This document shows positions 1-12,491 of a stretch of DNA of 64,000 nt, piece after piece (the stretch's first letter is position 1; every line of letters begins with the position of its first letter). Origin of the DNA: Aralia elata. Lineage: Eukaryota; Streptophyta; Magnoliopsida; Apiales; Araliaceae. The notes under the pieces are model-generated. The model searched no databases. It was not told the origin of the DNA and was given only the letters and a program-made list of their open reading frames with translations. The DNA lies in contig CM068384.1 in NCBI GenBank assembly GCA_034770075.1, positions 92,344,720 to 92,408,719 on the forward strand, given 5' to 3'. The position numbers were made by a program, and so were the translations under genes.

Positions 1-1072
1 TCAAAGGTCATGACTTATGAGCTTGAATCATGGGTATGATATGTGTTAGACTTAAGATCTATTACTGGAATCCTAGAAATTAAAGAAGAACAGAAAGTAA
101 TGAATACACGATATAATCACAGTTACTAAATTGTGGCTAGTCCTGTATGTTTAATGTATTCATTATTTTTTTGATAGGAAGAAAAAATTGTATCAAAATA
201 AATACATAATCCAAAAGGCTTGGATTGTGAATAGTACAAAACCATACCAAAGTACATATTGATTAATATGTCTCACACGCTCTAAAATGATCACAAAACA
301 CTGTTTATATAATAAATAAAAAATCATAATTGTTATAATATGGGCTTAAACCCATGAGCCTTAAAACATTATACAAACTTATGTCTAGGCTGCACTGTCG
401 TAGCGGCTATTGTTCGAACCCATTAAAATATGAGTCAACCCTAACAATATGGATTGCATGATGGATAATATTATACATTGAGGAAGTGGTTGACTTTCTC
501 ATAAAAACTCTTGATTGACTCTTGACAAAAGATATTGAAGAGTGTGAGGTCTTCAATTTGGAGATTTAATGGGTTAGTCTTGATGAATTAGGATGCGTGG
601 TGGATTATGTACTATTTGAGCAATTAGTGGGCTCTTCTTAGCATAGACTATTAGTGGATAAAACAAGAGATTTTGAAGAGATATGATGGACTCGTCAGTT
701 AGGAGGCATGATGTCTTGACAGAGGCTCTTGGGACAAGAGATATATACTAAAAAGATGGGCTGGTTAGTTAGAAGATATAATAGACTTGATAAAGATTTT
801 TGGTGAGTCAAACAAGAGATACTAAAAGGTGCCTTGTCAGTTAAAAGACGTGATGGGTTGGGCTCAAAGAGTATATTAAAAATTCAAGTTTGAACTTGGT
901 GTCAATGTGGATGGAAAGATCTCTCATTAAGGGATATATTATTGAGATAATGCGTGATAATAAAGTTTCATATCAAAACAAAGAGAGAAAGATTGAGTAC
1001 ATGTATGTTCTAACCGGCAATAGACCTAATATGTTAACTTTTTGAATCAAGATATAGCTTCAGAGTGTATAT
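1..1072. other. AT-rich intergenic sequence, no gene recognised
   Basis: No open frame here looks like a protein. Between about 655 and 880 there are roughly three degenerate copies of a 70-80 bp unit, each with a piece like ACAAGAGAT, then GATGGGCT, then TCAGTTAGAAGA. This is probably the remnant of a tandem repeat or old LTR. The last five bases (1068-1072, TATAT) are the left target-site duplication of the next element. Confidence 0.6.
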
Positions 1073-2623
1073 TGTTAGAGTTTATGCCCTAGAGGCCAAT
1101 TATTTAATGTAATTGCTTAACATTTCTCTTGATATTTGATTGAATAAATGAATTATTTTATTATGGTTTCATTTACTGTGTTATATAAATGTTAACATAA
1201 TAAAAGTCCTTAGAATAATGATACAAATTATATAGCTTCAAGTATGTGACTTGAACATGAGATTATATAATTACAATAAGTATTATTACTCTTAAATATC
1301 CCTAGTCGAGTATCATTGAGAATGGGACAACAATGATACATTGAGACTAGTATGTGGATTGACTGATGGCCAAATCTCATTGGTCATTAATATATGAGAT
1401 ATTAAGTCAATGCATAGGTACATGTTAGAAAACAATGTACTGGACAGACCCATCATGAGAATTCTACGTGGAGCATTATGCAAAGTGTCATAAGCAATTC
1501 TCATAGTGACAATGATGTAATGGTCCTCCGACCTGAAATCACTATATTACTATACGAGAATTTATGTACTTTAATATTATCAAAGGTCACCTTTAATAGG
1601 GTGGACAATAAAGGTGATTATTGGGTACGTCATGAATCGTGTGAGGAATATGAGTGATCTAGATGGAATTTAACCCTCCTATATATTAGGGGTGATATCC
1701 ATAGGCCTCTTGATTGAGTAGGACTATGAAATGCATGGCCATGCTCAAATAGTAATTTGTTTCATATAGTCTACTCATTGATCAAGAAAACTCAGATTAA
1801 ATTATGAAGAGTATGACACATTCCATGACTCGAGTTTAATCTAGGATGTCAAGGTTAAAAGGATTAAATTACATTGAAACATTGGTCACGAAAAGGTTGC
1901 ATCGAGTCACCGATCTTATTATTATATTGGGTAGCAGTGATGCATTACTAGATGCCACTCACTGTTTATAATTTTATAATATGATTTTAAAATTATTGCC
2001 AATATAATAATAACCTATAGGGTCACACACTTAGAATGTAATTAAAAGAGAATTAATTTAAATGGTAAGAATTTAAATATATCAATATGATTGATAGTAT
2101 TTAAATTACGAATTTTAAATTAACAAGATAATTTGTATACATATGTATATTAATTAAGTAAGACTTAATTAAAATATAATATATATAAAAATTCGAATTT
2201 TACTTTTCTAATAGGATTAGGGTTTTGCTTAACCTTTTGGACTCTATATATATCAGATATATCAGCAGTCTTGTTTACGTGAAACTAAATAGAAAACCCT
2301 AGCTGTTTTAGAAAAGAGAGTTGAGAGCAACACTTGAGAAAATCCAGATCTTGGCGGCTAGTACCGGAGTTCTCTTTGCTGCAGATCGTGTGACGATTTG
2401 TGGGACGTTCGTGTGGATACCGTAGAGACGCAGTTCTGTTGGATTGCGTTGGAGATTCGAAGCCGTTCAGAATTTCATCGTTCCATTCAAGCTCGAATAA
2501 TCGGTAAAATAAATCTAAACCTCTGAATTAATTTGTTCTTTTCGCATGGATCCTGTTTTAGGGTTTCGAAAAATTGTTTTAAAATTTTAAATTCCGCTGC
2601 GTTTATGTGTCCAAAACCCTACA
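1073..2623 (+). mobile_element. Solo LTR, Copia-like, TSD TATAT
   Basis: The 1551-bp block starts TGTTAGAG and ends CCCTACA, so it has the TG...CA ends of an LTR. It is flanked by identical five-base duplications TATAT at 1068-1072 and 2624-2628. A TATA-like CTATATATATC lies near 2244, placing a promoter about 380 bp before the right end, which fits plus-strand orientation. No primer-binding site or internal region follows, so this is a solo LTR left by recombination between two LTRs. Assignment to Copia rests on the look of the termini and the TTCCGCTGCG stretch before the end; no protein supports it. Confidence 0.8.
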
Positions 2624-2639
2624 TATATGAATATGCTAT

Positions 2640-3720
2640 AATTCTACCAACTAGTATTAAAGTCATGGATCATAGTTTCCCGGAGGAGGACCTTCGATGT
2701 TTGAACTTCTTATGTTATTCCTTTAAAGAAGTTGGGAAGAAGAAAAGTAGGTGGATAAAGGGTTCCTTGGACCCACTGTCCGATTTTCCTTTGCCAAAGA
2801 GGATAAGTGCTCGTGGGCTACATCGATTAGGTATTTCTTCAGAGATTTCGATAAAGATACTGCAGACGGTTCCCGCTCTTGTGAGGGTTACATGGTGCTA
2901 AATTCTCTTCCCGAGGATTTTTCTTACGAGGCCTTCTTGGCCAGGGCTGTCAAAGTTTATATTGTTGGTCCTTCCATTTGATGGTCTCTCGACCGTGGTA
3001 TTCCATTTAGCTGTGTTGCTCTCTCGGGGTAGAGAGCTTCCTTGGAGACAGTGGAATCCATCAGAGCTTCCATCGACTGGTAAACTTATTATTTTGTTAG
3101 GGGCTTTGTGTTTGCATTTATTGTTCTTAGTGTATCCTCACCTTATTTTATCTTGGCAGGTTCGATGTGGCCTCTTTTCTTTCCACCTTTTTTCTCTATA
3201 TGTTCCTGTTTCAGAGGTTCAGGGGATTTGCTTTACCTTCTAGGAAGGCAAAAGGAAAAAAGGTGGAGACCTATTTTCATAGGATGGTACTGAAAAGGGC
3301 ATCCTGTTGGGTTGGTCACAGTGATTTCACATACGTTCGTTTATTTATTGACGACCCCGCGACTTATATTTAGAGACCTTACACCACCTCTATCAAGGGT
3401 GACAAGTTGTTCCCCATATACAGTCAAGAGTATTTTACGACCAACTTTAACATTGCGGATCCTCCGTTGGACAATTAATTCAACATGTTTGTGATCAGTC
3501 GGGCTTCGTCATGTACAGTCCCCAATGGGTATCCCGTCAATGTGGGGATGATCAGGGAATCTCTCGGTTGTTCACTTCTCCTCGCTCATTGGAGGAATCT
3601 TTCTGAAGCTTTCTTTGCCACGCCGATTATTACAGCTTTGAGGTCCTTCCTGATCCTGTCGTGGTCCCTTCATATATGAGGGAAGGTTGATTCTTTGCCA
3701 ACAACCATGCTTAATAGTGG
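2640..3720 (+). pseudogene. Decayed coding relic, 5' part (possibly a gypsy-type transposon-domain gene)
   Basis: Short open stretches with protein-like composition follow one another in changing frames, for example 2751-2981 and 3167-3373. A plausible intron lies at about 3081-3160: it begins GTAAAC after CGACTG and ends TTATCTTGGCAG. Downstream, the frame is broken by a stop near 3371 and by frame changes. The relic is cut at 3725 by the 50-kb TR-GAG insertion and seems to resume at 53818. The composition reminds me of plant genes annotated with a putative gypsy-type transposon domain, but I cannot confirm this by eye. It could instead be ORF1 of a Tat/Ogre-like element. It is clearly not functional. 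Confidence 0.4.
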
Positions 3721-3725
3721 ACAAC

Positions 3726-5306
3726 TGTTAGACCCTTGTTAACTTGACACTCAGATTGTGCGGTAGCGTGCGGCAGATGGGCGCAACGTGCGGCAGATGG
3801 GCGCGACGTGCGGCAGATGCGCACAGCGTGCGGCAAATACGCGCAACGTGCAGCAGATTTGGGCTGGTCAAGAAAACTAGTAGATCCACGGGATCTACAT
3901 TATGACTGGTCAAGCAACCTTGATGTCTATTGCTGACACATAGGATATTTTCACAAGTGCTACTATAGGGGAGGGGTGGTCGGTGAAGTCCACCCGAGCC
4001 ATGGCAGGTGGCCATGGGCGATGGATGCGGGGCATTGAGGCATTGTTGGGCTCTCCTAACAAAAATGCTAACAACGGATAGGTGACTTGGATTGGATCAA
4101 AGACCCATTCATGAACGGAGCATGACTTGGGCAAGAACATTGAATGTGGGCAACATGCGGGCTGCGTGTGCGCAATAGCATGCATGCCATGCACCCTTGA
4201 AAGGCATTGATGGCAATGTTGGGAAATTGGTGCATGGGATGGTGCAACATTCAGTAACAACAATGAAGACCAAGGCTTGAGGGGTAAAGGCTTGGCAAAG
4301 ATCGGGGCATGGCATAGGCAGTGCCTGGCGTGCCAAAATGTTGCATGGATTCAGTCTAATCAATGTGGGTCTATGTTGGGAGCAAGGCAGCACAAGATGT
4401 TGGGCTACGTGAGGTGCCAAATAACGCTGGGCGTTGGGCTGCGTGACAGCATAATGTGTTAGGCTGTGCACAAGATAGTGCTTGACATGTTAGGCTAGGC
4501 AGCATGCAAGACTGATGCACGTGAAGGCAATCAAAGTGGGCTGGCGTGCACAATAGGTTCGGGCTGCGACTTGGACTGGGTCAAAGAGCAGTTTAGGTGC
4601 AGTTTGGCATGTCAGATTGCACAAAAAAAGTGGGGCAGCATGTTAGGAAGTTTGCAGGAGTTGAAAACAACATGTAAAGCAATTGTGGGCGGTTACTAGT
4701 TAGTGGTGAAGTTGCTAGAAAGCAGTTATGGTAGTTACCAGAGGGAAAGCTATCAAACAGCAGTTGAGGACAGTTACCAATAATGGGTGATGTGGCCAGA
4801 CATCAGTTGCATGGCTTGGACTCAGACACGTGACTTAAAGGCTTGAAGAACCTGTTGGCAGTTATCAGTCATGGGCAGTTTCGGGGAACTGCCACCCTTT
4901 TGTTGGAAGCACCTTACTGGTGCAAACCTCTTGGCAGTTGGTGGTGTCAACTGACCATCAGGCTATAAATAGCCAGTGCTTGGTGCACGAAATTAAGTAT
5001 GCTTAAGAGCAGAAAAGAGTGATAGCTTGGTGCATCCTCTATGTATTTGTAAGCCTTTGGGCAGATTCCTAGTTTATTGAAGGTGCAATAAAAGGTTGGG
5101 CGTTAGCCTGTAAATTCGTGTGTTGTCCATTGTTTGCTTACATGCTATATATTCTTAATCAGCATACATAGAACTTGGTGTGTGTGTGTGCTGTTGGGTC
5201 TAAACAGTGCGTCGGAGTACTGTGTGGGGGTTGGCTGACTGGTTGTGCAAGACAGACCAGGCCATCACAAGGCGAAAATTTTGGGGTAAACCTCAACCTT
5301 GTGACA
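3726..5306 (+). repeat. TR-GAG LTR1 (5' outer LTR)
   Basis: This full-length LTR of 1581 bp runs from TGTTAGACCC to CTTGTGACA. A ~22-bp minisatellite (unit resembling GTGCGGCAGATGGGCGCAAC) repeats about five times at 3766-3855. A TATA box (TATAAATA) lies at 4964-4971 and a poly(A) signal AATAAA at 5087-5092, defining a plausible promoter and R/U5. Related copies are LTR3 and LTR5, plus the truncated LTR2' and LTR4'. Confidence 0.85.
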
Positions 5307-5460
5307 ATTGGTATCAAAGCGTGGTTTCAATCGGTGGAATCACTTTGAATTTTGTTGGGGCAAAATTCCGTCGGCTAGGTTGCTGTTGAAAAATCTGAGG
5401 GCAGATGACGAATGCAAATTGGAAGGCTGAATTACAGGAGCGTGTGCAGCGGCTTGAAGG
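5307..5460 (+). other. TR-GAG internal stub with primer-binding site and start of gag
   Basis: Just after LTR1, TGGTATCAAAGCG (from 5309) matches the initiator tRNA-Met primer-binding site TGGTATCAGAGC with one difference. An ATG at 5407 opens the first codons of gag, here without the stops seen in the two longer gag copies. At 5460/5461 the sequence jumps from gag (GCTTGAAGG) directly into LTR position 130 (AGATTTGGGC). The rest of gag, the PPT and the first 129 bp of the next LTR are missing. The same junction recurs at 49466/49467. Confidence 0.75.
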
Positions 5461-6390
5461 AGATTTGGGCTGGTCAAGAAAACTAGCAGATCTAGGGGAT
5501 CTACATTATGACTAGTCAATCAACCTTGATGTCTATTGCTAGCACATTGGATATTTTCATAAGTGCTACTATAGGGGAGGGGTGGTCGGTGAAGTCCACC
5601 CGAGCTATGACATGCGGCCATGGGTGATAGATGCGGGGTATTGAGGCATTGTTGGGCTCCCCAAACAACGGATAGGTGACTTGGATTGGATCAAATACCC
5701 ATTCATGAGCGGAGCATGACTTGGGCAAGAACATTGAATGTGGGCAACATGCGGGCTGTGTGTGCGCAATGACACGCATGCCTTGCACCCTTAAAAGGCA
5801 TTGATGGCAATGTTGGGAAATTGGTGCATGGGATGGTGCAACATTCAGTAACAACAATGAAGACCAAGGCTTGTGGGGCAAAGGCTTGGCAAAGATCGGG
5901 GCATGACATAGGCAGGGCCTGGCGTGCCAAAATGTTGCATGGGTTCAGTCTAATCAATGTGGGTCTATGTTGGGAGCAAGACATCACAAGATGTTGGGCT
6001 ACGTGAGGTGCCAAACAACGTTGGGCGTTGGGCTACGTGACAGCATAATGTGTTGGGCTGTGCACAAGATAGTGCTTGATATGCTGGGCTGGGCAACATG
6101 CAAGACTAATGCACGTGAAGGCAATCAAAGTGGGCTGGCGTGCACAGTGGGTTCGGGCCACTACTTGGGCTGGGTCAAGGAGCAATTGAGGTGCAGTTTG
6201 GCATGTCAGATTGCACAAAGACAGTGGGCTAGCGTGTCAGGAAGTTGGTAGCAGCTAAGAACAACATGCAAAGCAGTTGTGGGCGGTTATTAGTTAGTGG
6301 GGAAGTTGCTAGACAACAGTTGTGGCAGTTACCAATAATGGGTGATGTGGCCAAACATCAGTTACATGGCTTGGACTCAGACGCGTGGCT
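5461..6390 (+). repeat. TR-GAG LTR2', left part (lacks first 129 bp)
   Basis: This aligns with LTR1 from 3855 onward. It is interrupted after GCGTGGCT (6390) by another LTR element and resumes at 30374. With the insertion removed it is 1401 bp, the same length as LTR4'. The five bases TGGCT at 6386-6390 recur at 30369-30373 as the duplication made by that insertion. Confidence 0.8.
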
Positions 6391-7691
6391 TGTTGGTCGA
6401 TTTAGCTATCGATAAACACACACGTGCAAGTATACACGGTCCACAAGTAATATATGATAAGATATGAGTCGAACCCACAGGGAATTGTGACAAATAATAA
6501 CCAAGTATCAATCGTATATCAATTTGATCTAATTTAAACGATGAAGGTTTGATTGTTTGTTGATTGGTTGAGTTCACAAGTCAAGAAATGAATAAAATGC
6601 GGTAAAATATCAAGATAGAAAGGTCTAAGATTACAATTTCCCCCAACACGTCATTTGAATCTCCTAACTCTCTCTTTTCAATCAGTTATAACATATAAAT
6701 TGACAACCGAGAAATCAAAACTACATAAGAGCCTCTGTCGATGGTCAATCACGAATCTTCCTAAGCGGTGCATAGGTATATGTCTATCCTATGCACTATC
6801 AAAAGACTAATTTCAGGAATGATTAATAGACACGTGTCACCAAATCTAATTAATCCTCCCTTCAATTACCAACTTTCACATCGGAAGTCATTAAGACTAG
6901 ATTCTCAATTGGTTGCATGCGGTAATTAGGTATATATCTATCCCAACTACTATCAAGATACCTATTATTGCAGATAATTAATAAGACACACGTCACTTAA
7001 TCCGATTAATAACCCACAACAATCTATACTCTCGCATGTTATCATAACTAGGTCTTAACCTATAATCCGTTCGTCAAGTTCATATAGGTTCCCAAGGTAA
7101 TTACGGACCAAGCAATTAATCTAGAAAGCAAAGGTTATGACAATCAATTCACAAATGAATAACTGAAATCAATAGAGAGAGAAATCAATTCAATTTAAGT
7201 GTTGGGTTCCATTGCAATCTTAGAATAGAAGGTTAGTTCATGATAGCTACAATAAACATCAATTTCAATTTATACATTGTCAAATTCGAATTACAAAGGA
7301 GTTGAAAATCTAGAAATGAAACCACTTTTGAAGTTGTTCAGCTGTTGTTCCTATGGTTATTTTTGGTTTCCAGCCCTCCTCCTTAGTTTTGCAATTCTTG
7401 TTGACTGAGTTCCTTGGCTTGTGGCTTGATTCAGCTTGATTTGCAGCCTTTAGCCCTGTAGCTTGATGTATTTTGTAGCCTCCCTCTCTCTAGATATCTG
7501 ATATGAGGCTTAGAAAAGATTATATATAGTCTTCACCAAGAAACCCTAACTAAAGTCGGACAAAATGCAGCTCAGATCGCACTGAAGGTATGTCAGATCG
7601 CACTCAGGACGACGTTGTGTGCCCGCACGGCGCCTGGTGCGCGCGCGCCCAGGGCCCTGCCTGCCGCACGCTGGATGCCGAGCTTGCTGCC

Positions 7692-8967
7692 TGGTGTGCT
7701 GTCGCAGGCAACCAAAAATAAAACCTTGCTGCGAAAAATATTTATGTAGTAGTGTAAGCAAGAGTCGATCCCACAGAGAATGATTAATCTATTTTTATAT
7801 TTTGTATACCGAAAAAGGGGGTTTTGAATGTTATTATTAAAGTAAACTAAAAATAATGCAAGATAATTTATTAAAGTAAATCAGAGAAAACAAACTTTGG
7901 ATTAAATCAACTTCCACCTCAGAAACTTACACTGATCATTGACTCAAACATAATCAATTAATATTTTGAATATTCACCGTTAGAATCAACTCACCATTCT
8001 GAATTATTCCGTGTCTTTCCTTAATTTTAGTTAGATAGAAACAAGCGATCTAAATAACCCTAACTACTAAACAACTTCAGACAAGCGCTAAAAGTTTAAT
8101 CTAGTAGATGCTTTAAGAATTAGAAAAACCGATGAAGCTAAACAACACAAGCACAAGCGGTTGCATTTAATTTAGTTGAGTATTCTCCCTAAGATATAAT
8201 AATCTCGTGATCTGCAGTCAATTATTAACCTTAGTTGCTTCACAAATTAGAGTGACCAAACAATTACGGATTTGATATCTAATTTAGCAGTAGATTTCAA
8301 CATTTAATAAACTAGTATGCATCCTAGCAATTAAATATATCAATCATAGAATTCAAGCACAGAAGAATAATCAATACTCAAAATAATAATTGAACAATTA
8401 AAATCAATTAGATCTCACAGTGTAATAATCTGAGGCTTCCGTCTCCTTACTCCAAGAATAAGAATTTAGTTACACATGACTATAAAAACACCAAAGAATA
8501 ATAGAGAGAAAAGTTTGTAGACAAGTCCCTAAACTCTCTTGGTAATCCTCTATTTATAGGCATAAGACATTAATTCTTTTCCATGTAGGTTTCAACTTCC
8601 TAGTGACAATCAACTTCCTTCAAAAAGATCTTCTAGATAGATTTTCCTTTCCTTCATTGGATTTGACTTGCTCACCAAGATTGTTCCACCTCTTTCCTTC
8701 TCCTTATTGGATTCTCCTTTTATTTCTTTCCTTCCATGAATAGAATCAATAAATATTGCTTGATCACCAAGATATTGACTTTAAAATATTTAATCCTACA
8801 AAATAAAATAAAATATATTAATTAAATAAACTAATATAATTAAAAAGGAAAAACATTTAATTGCACCTTAAATAAAAATATAAGAATAATGAGTGTATTT
8901 AGGCACAAAATAAATACAAAAGATTAAGTATTAAGGGATAAAAATATAACATATTTTATTCTCATCA
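7692..8967 (-). repeat. Athila-1 3' LTR
   Basis: On the minus strand it runs TGATGAG... to ...CACACCA. A TATA box reads TATTTATA on the plus strand at 8551-8558. It is close to the copy at 28266-29527 but carries about 15 extra bases (CTTATTGGATTCTCC-like, near 8704) and scattered substitutions, so Athila-1 is older than the Tekay element inside it. Confidence 0.85.
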
Positions 8968-10233
8968 AATTCCCCCACACTTATCTTCTGCACGTCCTCG
9001 GGCAAAACAAAAATAAATTATAATAAAAAAATTCAACTAACAAACTTGACAAACCTGAGCCACAAATTAATATGAACATCAACATTAACCTCAAAAATTT
9101 CAAAACAATAACTCTTGAGAAATTTCAAAACAATGTATCATCTAAAATTCGGGCTTATTTATCAATCTTACTTTACTCTCAACCCTTTGTGTGTGTGTGT
9201 GAATCCAAATGTATCAACACAATCAAAACTCAGAAAAACTTATAAAATCAAAACCTTGAAGGAAAAGGAGAAACTCGAGCACTTATTTTCACACAAATCT
9301 CAGTTAACACAAGTAATCAACACTAGAGGATCAAAAGATTTTTTTTTTCTTCGGTAAGTGCATTTTATGCTCCATCTTACCAGCGAGTGCGTTTTACGCT
9401 CCATCTCGCAATGTCACGTGTTTATGAGTGAGTGCGTTTTACGCTCCATCTCAACCCACCACATGAAGAATTTTTTTCCCCCGTTTTTCTCACTTTCGAA
9501 TTTTTATTCATTTTTTTTCATCTTTCAAACTTGTAGAATTTGCCTAAATCATTTCCCCTTTCTCAAATAATATCTCATATTAACTTCAAATTATGATCAA
9601 ATAAGTAATAGAGTTCCAAAATTTCTCCCTCAATTCATTCAATCAAATAAATTCCTTCCAAGTTAAAACTAGGTTGACCAAATGGACATGTGCTCAAAAA
9701 TGAAGGGTCTCAAATAAAGTAAGAATCAACAAAGAAAATCAAATTCAGACTGCCCAATGTCTATCAATCTTCCAAAAAGTTATCAAAAAGAAATCAAAAT
9801 TTTATCATCGGTTAAAAATTAAAATCCAAATTAATTCATTGCTCAAGTGACACATCCTAAAAATTAAAAACTATTCCATTTTCGTAGGAAACACGATTGC
9901 ACTTAGCATGTGCAACAAGCCTTTAAACCCCAAGGTTACCCCAAGTGGACGAGTTTTATCTCGTGAGGGTTTGCAGTGAATATACCCACAAAATTCAAAA
10001 TCATCTAAAAATAAAAAATAATCAACCTAAAAAAACAAATAATCAAACGAAATATATAAAAAAAAATAAAAAAATAACAAGTACCCTTAAATCCTCCCCC
10101 CACACTTAAAACTTACATTGTCCCCAATGTAAAGTAAAATGCATAGAAAAGGTAGAAAGATACTCCCCTATGGGTTGCCTCCCATGTAGCGCCTTTGTTT
10201 ATTGTCTTTGGCTCGACTCAATGTTTGTCGGTG
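8968..10233 (-). other. Athila-1 post-pol noncoding region with PPT and conserved hairpins
   Basis: No convincing ORF is present. On the minus strand, pol is followed by a conserved stretch, then a hairpin TTACATTG...CAATGTAA (10113-10132) with a purine tract after it (plus-strand complement 10092-10107). Further on come three copies of the imperfect palindrome GGAGCGTAAAACGCACT (plus-strand complements 9357-9373, 9386-9402, 9431-9447), and finally the true polypurine tract (8968-8983, AAGTGTGGGGGAATT on the minus strand). The same order is found in Athila-2 at 39692-40982. Confidence 0.7.
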
Positions 10234-12491
10234 TTAATCAATATAAACTGGATCCTCAAGGTCCACAGCCTCCACTCTTTCTTCTCGGAAACCCTCATAG
10301 AAAGGTTTAAGTCTATGTCCATTCACCTTGAATACTTTAGAAGTTGCTAAACTTTTTATTTCAACTGCACCATGAGGAAAAACATTAGTAACAACAAAAG
10401 GTCCATTCCAACGAGAACGCAATTTACCTGGAAACAAACGAAGTTTGGATTGATAAAGAAGCACTTTTTGACCAATTTGAAATTCCTTCCTCAAAATCTT
10501 CTTATTATGAAAATCTTTTGTCTTTTCCTTGTAAATCCTCACACTCTCGTATGCGTCATTACGAATTTCTTCCAACTCTTGTAATTGCAACTTCCGATGT
10601 TCTCCACTTTCACGCATCCTCATATTGAAGTTTTTGATATCCCAATAAGCTTTGTGCTCCAATTCTACAGGTAGGTGACATGGCTTCCCGAACACTAATC
10701 TGTAAGGCGACATACCAATGGGTGTCTTGAACGCAGTTCGATAGGCCCATAATGCATCATCCAAACGCAAGCTCCAATCCTTCCTACTCGGGTTAACCGT
10801 CTTTTCAATGATGGCATTGATTTCTCTATTTGACACTTCAGCTTGTCCATTGGTCTGCGGATGAGAAGCAGTTGACACCTTATGAGTCACATGATACTTT
10901 CTCAGCAGTGCTCCCACAATTCGATTACAAAAGTGAGTCCCTCGGTCACTAATTAAAGCCTTTGGAATGCCAAACCTAGAAAATATGTTAGACTGAAGAA
11001 AATCTGCAACCACTTTAGAATCGTCAGTTCTGGTGGCCTTAGCTTCCACCCACTTTGAGACATAGTCAACAACAAGTAAAATATAAAGATACCCAAAAGA
11101 TACAGGAAACGGTCCCATAAAATCAATGCCCCAAACATCAAAAATTTCACAATATAGTATGGGGGTTTGCAACATCTCATTCTGTTGGGAAATATTACCT
11201 GTCTTTTGACAATTATGACATGACTTGCAAAATAAATATGAATCTTTAAATAAGGATGGCCAAAAGAAACCACTTTCTAACACCTTTCTTGCTGTCCGCT
11301 TCGATCCAAAGTGACCTCCACAAGCATGAGAATGACAAAAAGTGAGAATAGAAGTGATTTCACTCTCAGGAACACACCTTCTTATCACTTGATCGGCACA
11401 ATGTTTCCACAAATATGGATCATCCCATACATAGTATTTGGCCTCACTTTTGATTCTATCCTTTACAGCTTTAAACAAACCAGAAGGCAATTGGTTAGTA
11501 ACCAAATAATTCACAATATTCGCATACCAAGGCATGGATGTGTTTGCAGAAAACTGTTGTTCATCGGGAAATTCTTCTTTTAGCTGAAGTTCATCATTTA
11601 TATTGACTAAACGACTCAAATGATCCGCAACTTTATTCTTTGTTCCTCTTTTATCCTTAATCTCCAAGTTAAATTCGCTCAAGAGAAGTATCCATCTTAT
11701 CAACCTTGGTTTTGCCTCTTTCTTCGTCATCAAATAACGAAGAGCTGCATGATCAGAATAAATAATAACTTTAGTACCAAGCAAATAAGATCGAAATTTT
11801 TCTAAAGCAAATACAACAGCTAAAAGTTCTTTTTCAGTAGTAGAATAGTTTCGCTGGGCATCATTCAAGGTCTTTGATGCATAGTAAATGGCATGGGATG
11901 CTTTTCCAATTCTTTGTCCCAACACAGCTCCTACTGCGTAATCACTTGCATCGCACATTATCTCAAAAGGCAGGGTCCAATTAGGCGGTTGAATTACTGG
12001 CGTAGATGTTAACAATCCCTTCAGTTTATCAAACGTTGTTTGGCACTTCTCATCGAAATCAAAAACCGTATCTTTTTGTAGTAGCTTGCACAGGGGTGCT
12101 GCAATTTTGGAAAAGTCTTTGATGAATCTTCGATAAAAACCTGCATGTCCAAGAAAAGAACGAATTTCCCGTATGCTAGTAGGATAAGGGAGAGATTGAA
12201 TAACATCAATTTTTGCTTTATCTACTTCAATGCCTTTGGAGGAAATAACATGACCCAAAACTATACCTTGTTTAACCATAAAATGACACTTTTCAAAATT
12301 TAAAACAAGGTTAGTTTCTATGCATCTTTGAAGAATAAGTGTAAGATTATGCAAACAAGTATCAAATGAGTCTCCGTAAACCGAAAAATCGTCCATAAAA
12401 ACTTCCATGATATGCTCAATGTAATCTGAAAATATGCTAACCATACACCTTTGGAAAGTAGCTGGGGCATTGCACAACCCGAAGGCCATGC
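10234..12491 (-). pseudogene. pol: Athila-1 pol, 3' part: RT C-terminal half, RNase H, integrase
   Basis: This is a 751-codon open stretch beginning inside reverse transcriptase. The catalytic pair is seen in FMDDF (residues 31-35 of this piece). RNase H follows with CDASDYAVGAVLGQ near residue 178, TEKELLAV near 221, SDHAAL near 246 and DHLSR near 290. Integrase follows with its H-H-C-C zinc finger (CHSHACGGHFG ... CKSCHNCQKTG) and the D-D-E core in WGIDFMGPFP, ISDRGTHFCNR and HPQTNGQAEVSNRE. The N-terminal part of pol lies at 25087-25743, beyond the Tekay element. The 5 bases 12487-12491 (CATGC) are one copy of the Tekay target duplication. This piece has no stop of its own, but the gene is cut and cannot work. 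Confidence 0.9.

Noticed and set aside
3728..6251. Many cysteine/histidine-rich ORFs on both strands (for example 4109-4471, 5967-6251) and their copies at 49600-53170
   Set aside because: They lie wholly in the TR-GAG LTR, occur in several frames at once and are repeated only because the LTR is repeated.
7692..8967. Athila-1 LTR starting at TGTGCTG (7695) instead of TGGTGTG (7692)
   Set aside because: Only the start at 7692 gives matching five-base duplications (CTGCC) on both sides and the same LTR end as in Athila-2.
9115..9570. Two plus-strand ORFs next to the Athila-1 3' LTR as an env-like gene
   Set aside because: Wrong strand for the element, low complexity, and they overlap the conserved noncoding hairpins.
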